From: Phytophthora colocasiae
Taxonomy: Eukaryota; Oomycota; Peronosporomycetes; Peronosporales; Peronosporaceae
NCBI GenBank assembly: GCA_018806915.1
Contig: JAGKQI010000090.1
Location: 2,356,001 to 2,420,000, forward strand
Length of the DNA: 64,000 nucleotides
Direction of reading: 5' to 3'
Below are positions 61,968 through 64,000 of this stretch, in pieces (position 1 is the first letter of the stretch; every line of letters starts with the position of its first letter). The position numbers and the translations under genes are program-made. Under the pieces are notes generated by a model that was not told the DNA's origin, did not search any database, and saw only the letters and a program-made list of their open reading frames with translations.

Positions 61968-64000
61968 GTAGTCCGTGCTGCACGTACGGCTTCAACCGCC
62001 CGACGTAGAAGGTCGGGTGGAGCCTCATGCTGGACGGTATGTCCAGCCGGTACGCGTTGCCGTGCCGTTCAAGTACTTTGAACGGCCCAATGAATCTTGG
62101 AGCAGGCTTGCTTGCTCCAAAGTCAGACACTGCATGTCTAGGTAGGTTTTGTGTAGCTAACAAAACTAATGAACCCTTTTCGAATTCATTTGTGTTGCCT
62201 CTACCAACAGTATCAGCGTTCAGCTTCTGTCGATCGACAGAAGCTGCGATAGCATCCTGGACAAACCGTATGACGGCTTGTCTTCGCTGGACAAAGTCTA
62301 GCGCACCCGAGCTGAATCCTTTCAGCTTGTCGCCCTTGTCAGCAGCAGGCCCTGCCTGCTCGCTATCATCTCTCATGTCTGTGCCCGGCACAGACATCGC
62401 GCGCTCGTTCCTGCTCGAACGAGACGTCGCACGCGTCACCGCAGCTGATAGTGTGCTGCTATCAGTTGCATTCTGCGGTTGTTCGGACGCAACCGTAGAT
62501 CCTCCCCCACTTAAGGAGGAAGCTACCCCGCCGAGCATGCTCGGCAATCGTGGATGCCTCATGGCATTCACGTAGAACGGTGTATGCCCTGTCGAGTCAT
62601 GCACCGAGTTGTTGATGGCAAATTCTGCCATCGGCAAGCACTCGCTCCAATGCGGGAACGAGTGAGCGTAGCTCTTCAGCGTGTCACCCAGTACGCGGTT
62701 GACACGTTCGGTCTGTCCGTCCGTCTGCGGATGATCCGCAGTCGACATTGACAATTGTGAACCAAGAAGTGTAAACACTTCTTGCCAGAACCGCGCTGTG
62801 AAGCGTGGATCACGGTCCGACACAATGTCGAGCGGCATGCCATGGTGTTTGAACACCATGTCAACAAACAGTCGCGCAGTCTGCGCGGCTGTAACAGTAG
62901 CCGGGACGGCAGCAAGATGAACCATCTTGCTGAATCTGTCCACAAAGACAACGATGCCCGTCCTCCGCTTGCTGTCAGGCGGAAGACCGAAGACAAAGTC
63001 CATGGACATGGACTGCCAACACTCCGACGGAGTCGGTAGTGATTGAAGAGGAGCCTGCGAGAACTGCGCAGGCTTCACGCGTTGACAAACCTCGCAAGCA
63101 CGGACGTACTTGCGCACCCACTTGTACTGGTGGTGCCAGTAGAAGTCACGCGTGAGAAGAGTGTATGTCTTCTCACGCCCCGGATGCCCTGCCGTGGGGG
63201 CATCGTGATACTCGAACATGATCCTCAACCGGAGGTCATGATCATTCGGAACGACAATGCGATCCGCATTGTCGTCTACTGCACTGTACAACAGTAGGCC
63301 TTCGTGTACACGATAGCGGTGTACACGAGCTCGAAGATGAGGGGTTAGCTTCCGACGTGCCACGTCGGAAGGTGCTGCGAGGAACTCCAGCAGCCCCTTC
63401 GCGTCTGCATCCCTTGCATACGCGTTCTTCACGTCGTCAATCAACGTTGACGACGGCACACTTGTCCTCACGACGCCAACGCTGTTGGCGTCGACCGTCT
63501 CCGCATAGTCAGGTCGACGCGTTATCGCGTCGGCCACTACATTGAGTCTTCCGGGTTTGTACTCCACCCGGAAGTTGTACTCCGCGAAGAAGGACAACCA
63601 TCTCGCCATACGTTGCGAGATGTGCGGCGACTTAATCGCCGTACGCAATGATGCGTGGTCTGTATAGACCACGAACGGTCTACTCCCAAGTAGATACACT
63701 CGGAACTTTGCGAGTGCATACTTCATGGCAAGGAGCTCCTTGTCATGTACGGGATAGTTACGCTCAGCTGGCTTCAGCTGACGCGATTGATAGTAGACTA
63801 CACGATCACGCCCTTCGTGATCGTGTTGCATCAATGCACATCCGATTGCAAAGTCGGATGCATCGCACACTACGTGGAATGGACGATCTTGGTCCGCCAC
63901 GGCCAAGATCGGCGCTTCAGTCAAGCCCTGTTTGACTGCACCGAATGCCTCCTCGCACTCGGTCGTCCAAATCCACTCAGCTTCTTTCTTAAGAAGCTGT
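61474..64000 (-). CDS. G2 pol: RT thumb, RNase H, integrase, chromodomain; 5' end outside window
   Basis: Open from the window edge to the stop at 61,474, 842 codons. It starts in the RT thumb (FGAVKQGLTEAPIL). RNase H has VVCDASDFAIG, the KELLA Glu and YTDHASL. The integrase zinc finger reads HDAPTAGHPGREK...CEVCQR. The catalytic core has MDFVFGLP, DRDPRF and DGQTERVNR, the D, D and E of the DDE triad. A GPF-type segment (FIGPFKVLERHGNAYRLD) and a chromodomain (WIVERIVAHKR...FRIRWRGFPPHRDTWEP) end the protein. No lesion was found in this part. Its sequence carries dense short inverted repeats. Confidence 0.92.
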   Translation of the reverse strand, partial: QLLKKEAEWIWTTECEEAFGAVKQGLTEAPILAVADQDRPFHVVCDASDFAIGCALMQHDHEGRDRVVYYQSRQLKPAERNYPVHDKELLAMKYALAKFRVYLLGSRPFVVYTDHASLRTAIKSPHISQRMARWLSFFAEYNFRVEYKPGRLNVVADAITRRPDYAETVDANSVGVVRTSVPSSTLIDDVKNAYARDADAKGLLEFLAAPSDVARRKLTPHLRARVHRYRVHEGLLLYSAVDDNADRIVVPNDHDLRLRIMFEYHDAPTAGHPGREKTYTLLTRDFYWHHQYKWVRKYVRACEVCQRVKPAQFSQAPLQSLPTPSECWQSMSMDFVFGLPPDSKRRTGIVVFVDRFSKMVHLAAVPATVTAAQTARLFVDMVFKHHGMPLDIVSDRDPRFTARFWQEVFTLLGSQLSMSTADHPQTDGQTERVNRVLGDTLKSYAHSFPHWSECLPMAEFAINNSVHDSTGHTPFYVNAMRHPRLPSMLGGVASSLSGGGSTVASEQPQNATDSSTLSAAVTRATSRSSRNERAMSVPGTDMRDDSEQAGPAADKGDKLKGFSSGALDFVQRRQAVIRFVQDAIAASVDRQKLNADTVGRGNTNEFEKGSLVLLATQNLPRHAVSDFGASKPAPRFIGPFKVLERHGNAYRLDIPSSMRLHPTFYVGRLKPYVQHGLPRVGSPTEECERPGRPSRDRRHGRSTGSLSSQDRTRGSRQSELPRRPQHGGHEPPASEPLSQRSVSAPAQQLDRAGHDRHGHSVDHAEGVFPPPPPPLRDARGAIRWIVERIVAHKRTNSQGVRFRIRWRGFPPHRDTWEPRNVLMEDVPEMVRAYEAHHNLQG

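Larger units (their letters stand above)
59865..64000 (-). mobile_element. Ty3/Gypsy element G2, chromodomain type, 3' part
   Basis: The 3' LTR (59,865-60,324), a polypurine tract, an antisense ORF and the 3' two thirds of pol are present; the element runs off the right edge. It is inserted in the pol of G1. Its pol is open in the visible part and lacks frameshifts, so it is the youngest-looking element of the window. Confidence 0.9.
59865..64000. repeat. Dense field of short inverted repeats across G2
   Basis: Perfect hairpins with arms of 9 bp or more, checked base by base, lie at 60,131-60,160, 60,257-60,283, 60,286-60,305, 60,345-60,366, 60,375-60,398, 60,512-60,533, 60,749-60,770, 60,814-60,839, 61,029-61,053, 61,318-61,342, 61,519-61,545, 62,221-62,246, 62,841-62,860, 63,251-63,275, 63,303-63,327, 63,349-63,371, 63,432-63,455, 63,471-63,493, 63,548-63,574, 63,801-63,825, 63,884-63,911 and 63,978-63,999. 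Loops are 0-10 bases. Many more have 6-8 bp arms. They cross LTR, antisense ORF and pol alike. Confidence 0.92.

Noticed and set aside
59865..64000. CRISPR-like array as an explanation for the hairpins in G2
   Set aside because: The stems all differ in sequence, spacing is irregular, and they lie inside retrotransposon coding sequence of a eukaryote.

Overview
The window looks like a repeat-rich stretch of an oomycete genome, most likely Phytophthora or a close peronosporalean. The grounds are a Crinkler-type effector gene, an oomycete C-x3-GC / HGGG zinc-finger gene, a basic-coiled-coil protein of an expanded oomycete type, short 60-75 bp introns, TCATTY..CAATTT-like initiators just upstream of start codons, and the mix of PiggyBac, hAT, Ngaro/DIRS-like and Ty3/Gypsy elements. 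The genus call is inference.

Layout. 1-456 (-) is the 5' part of a nicotinamidase/isochorismatase-like gene. 570-5790 is one arm of an inverted segmental duplication whose other arm lies at about 34,750-46,400. The shared block holds the 3' end of a quinone oxidoreductase gene, a small secreted-protein gene, a broken Uma2-like nuclease gene, a PH-domain gene remnant and a zinc-finger gene. 5908-10,247 (+) carries the intact set: quinone oxidoreductase, small secreted protein, a 98-aa protein and a 663-aa Crinkler-like P-loop/REase protein. This block is repeated in direct orientation at 45,190-53,444, so three copies of the oxidoreductase 3' end and of the secreted-protein gene are present. 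10,400-12,840 holds gene fragments and a bZIP-like protein. 12,952-20,356 (-) encodes a 2446-aa scaffold with about twelve PH domains. 20,944-22,580 (-) is a three-exon ABHD1/3-type hydrolase. 23,556-34,444 contains a tRNA-Glu-like fragment and two decayed tyrosine-recombinase retroelements, one with clear split direct repeats.

Transposon insertions date the duplications. A hAT element (35,215-41,320), itself carrying a nested PiggyBac (37,101-41,245), sits in the right arm, and the left arm keeps the empty site. A second PiggyBac (48,395-52,887), flanked by TTAA on both sides, splits the second Crinkler copy, and the first copy keeps the single TTAA.

53,788-64,000 is nested Ty3/Gypsy material. 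A dual-RNase H, chromodomain element (G1, pol on -) is cut by the 3' LTR of a second chromodomain element (G2, pol on -, running off the window). Both have a long open reading frame on the opposite strand beyond the 3' end of pol; in G2 it overlaps pol tail to tail by 494 bp. The strongest unexplained signal is in G2. LTR, antisense ORF and pol are all packed with short, nearly perfect inverted repeats. I verified 22 with arms of 9-13 bp in 4.1 kb by hand, where chance predicts well under one. G1 shows no such hairpins but is strongly enriched in TCTGA/TCAGA on both sides of the pol/antisense boundary.
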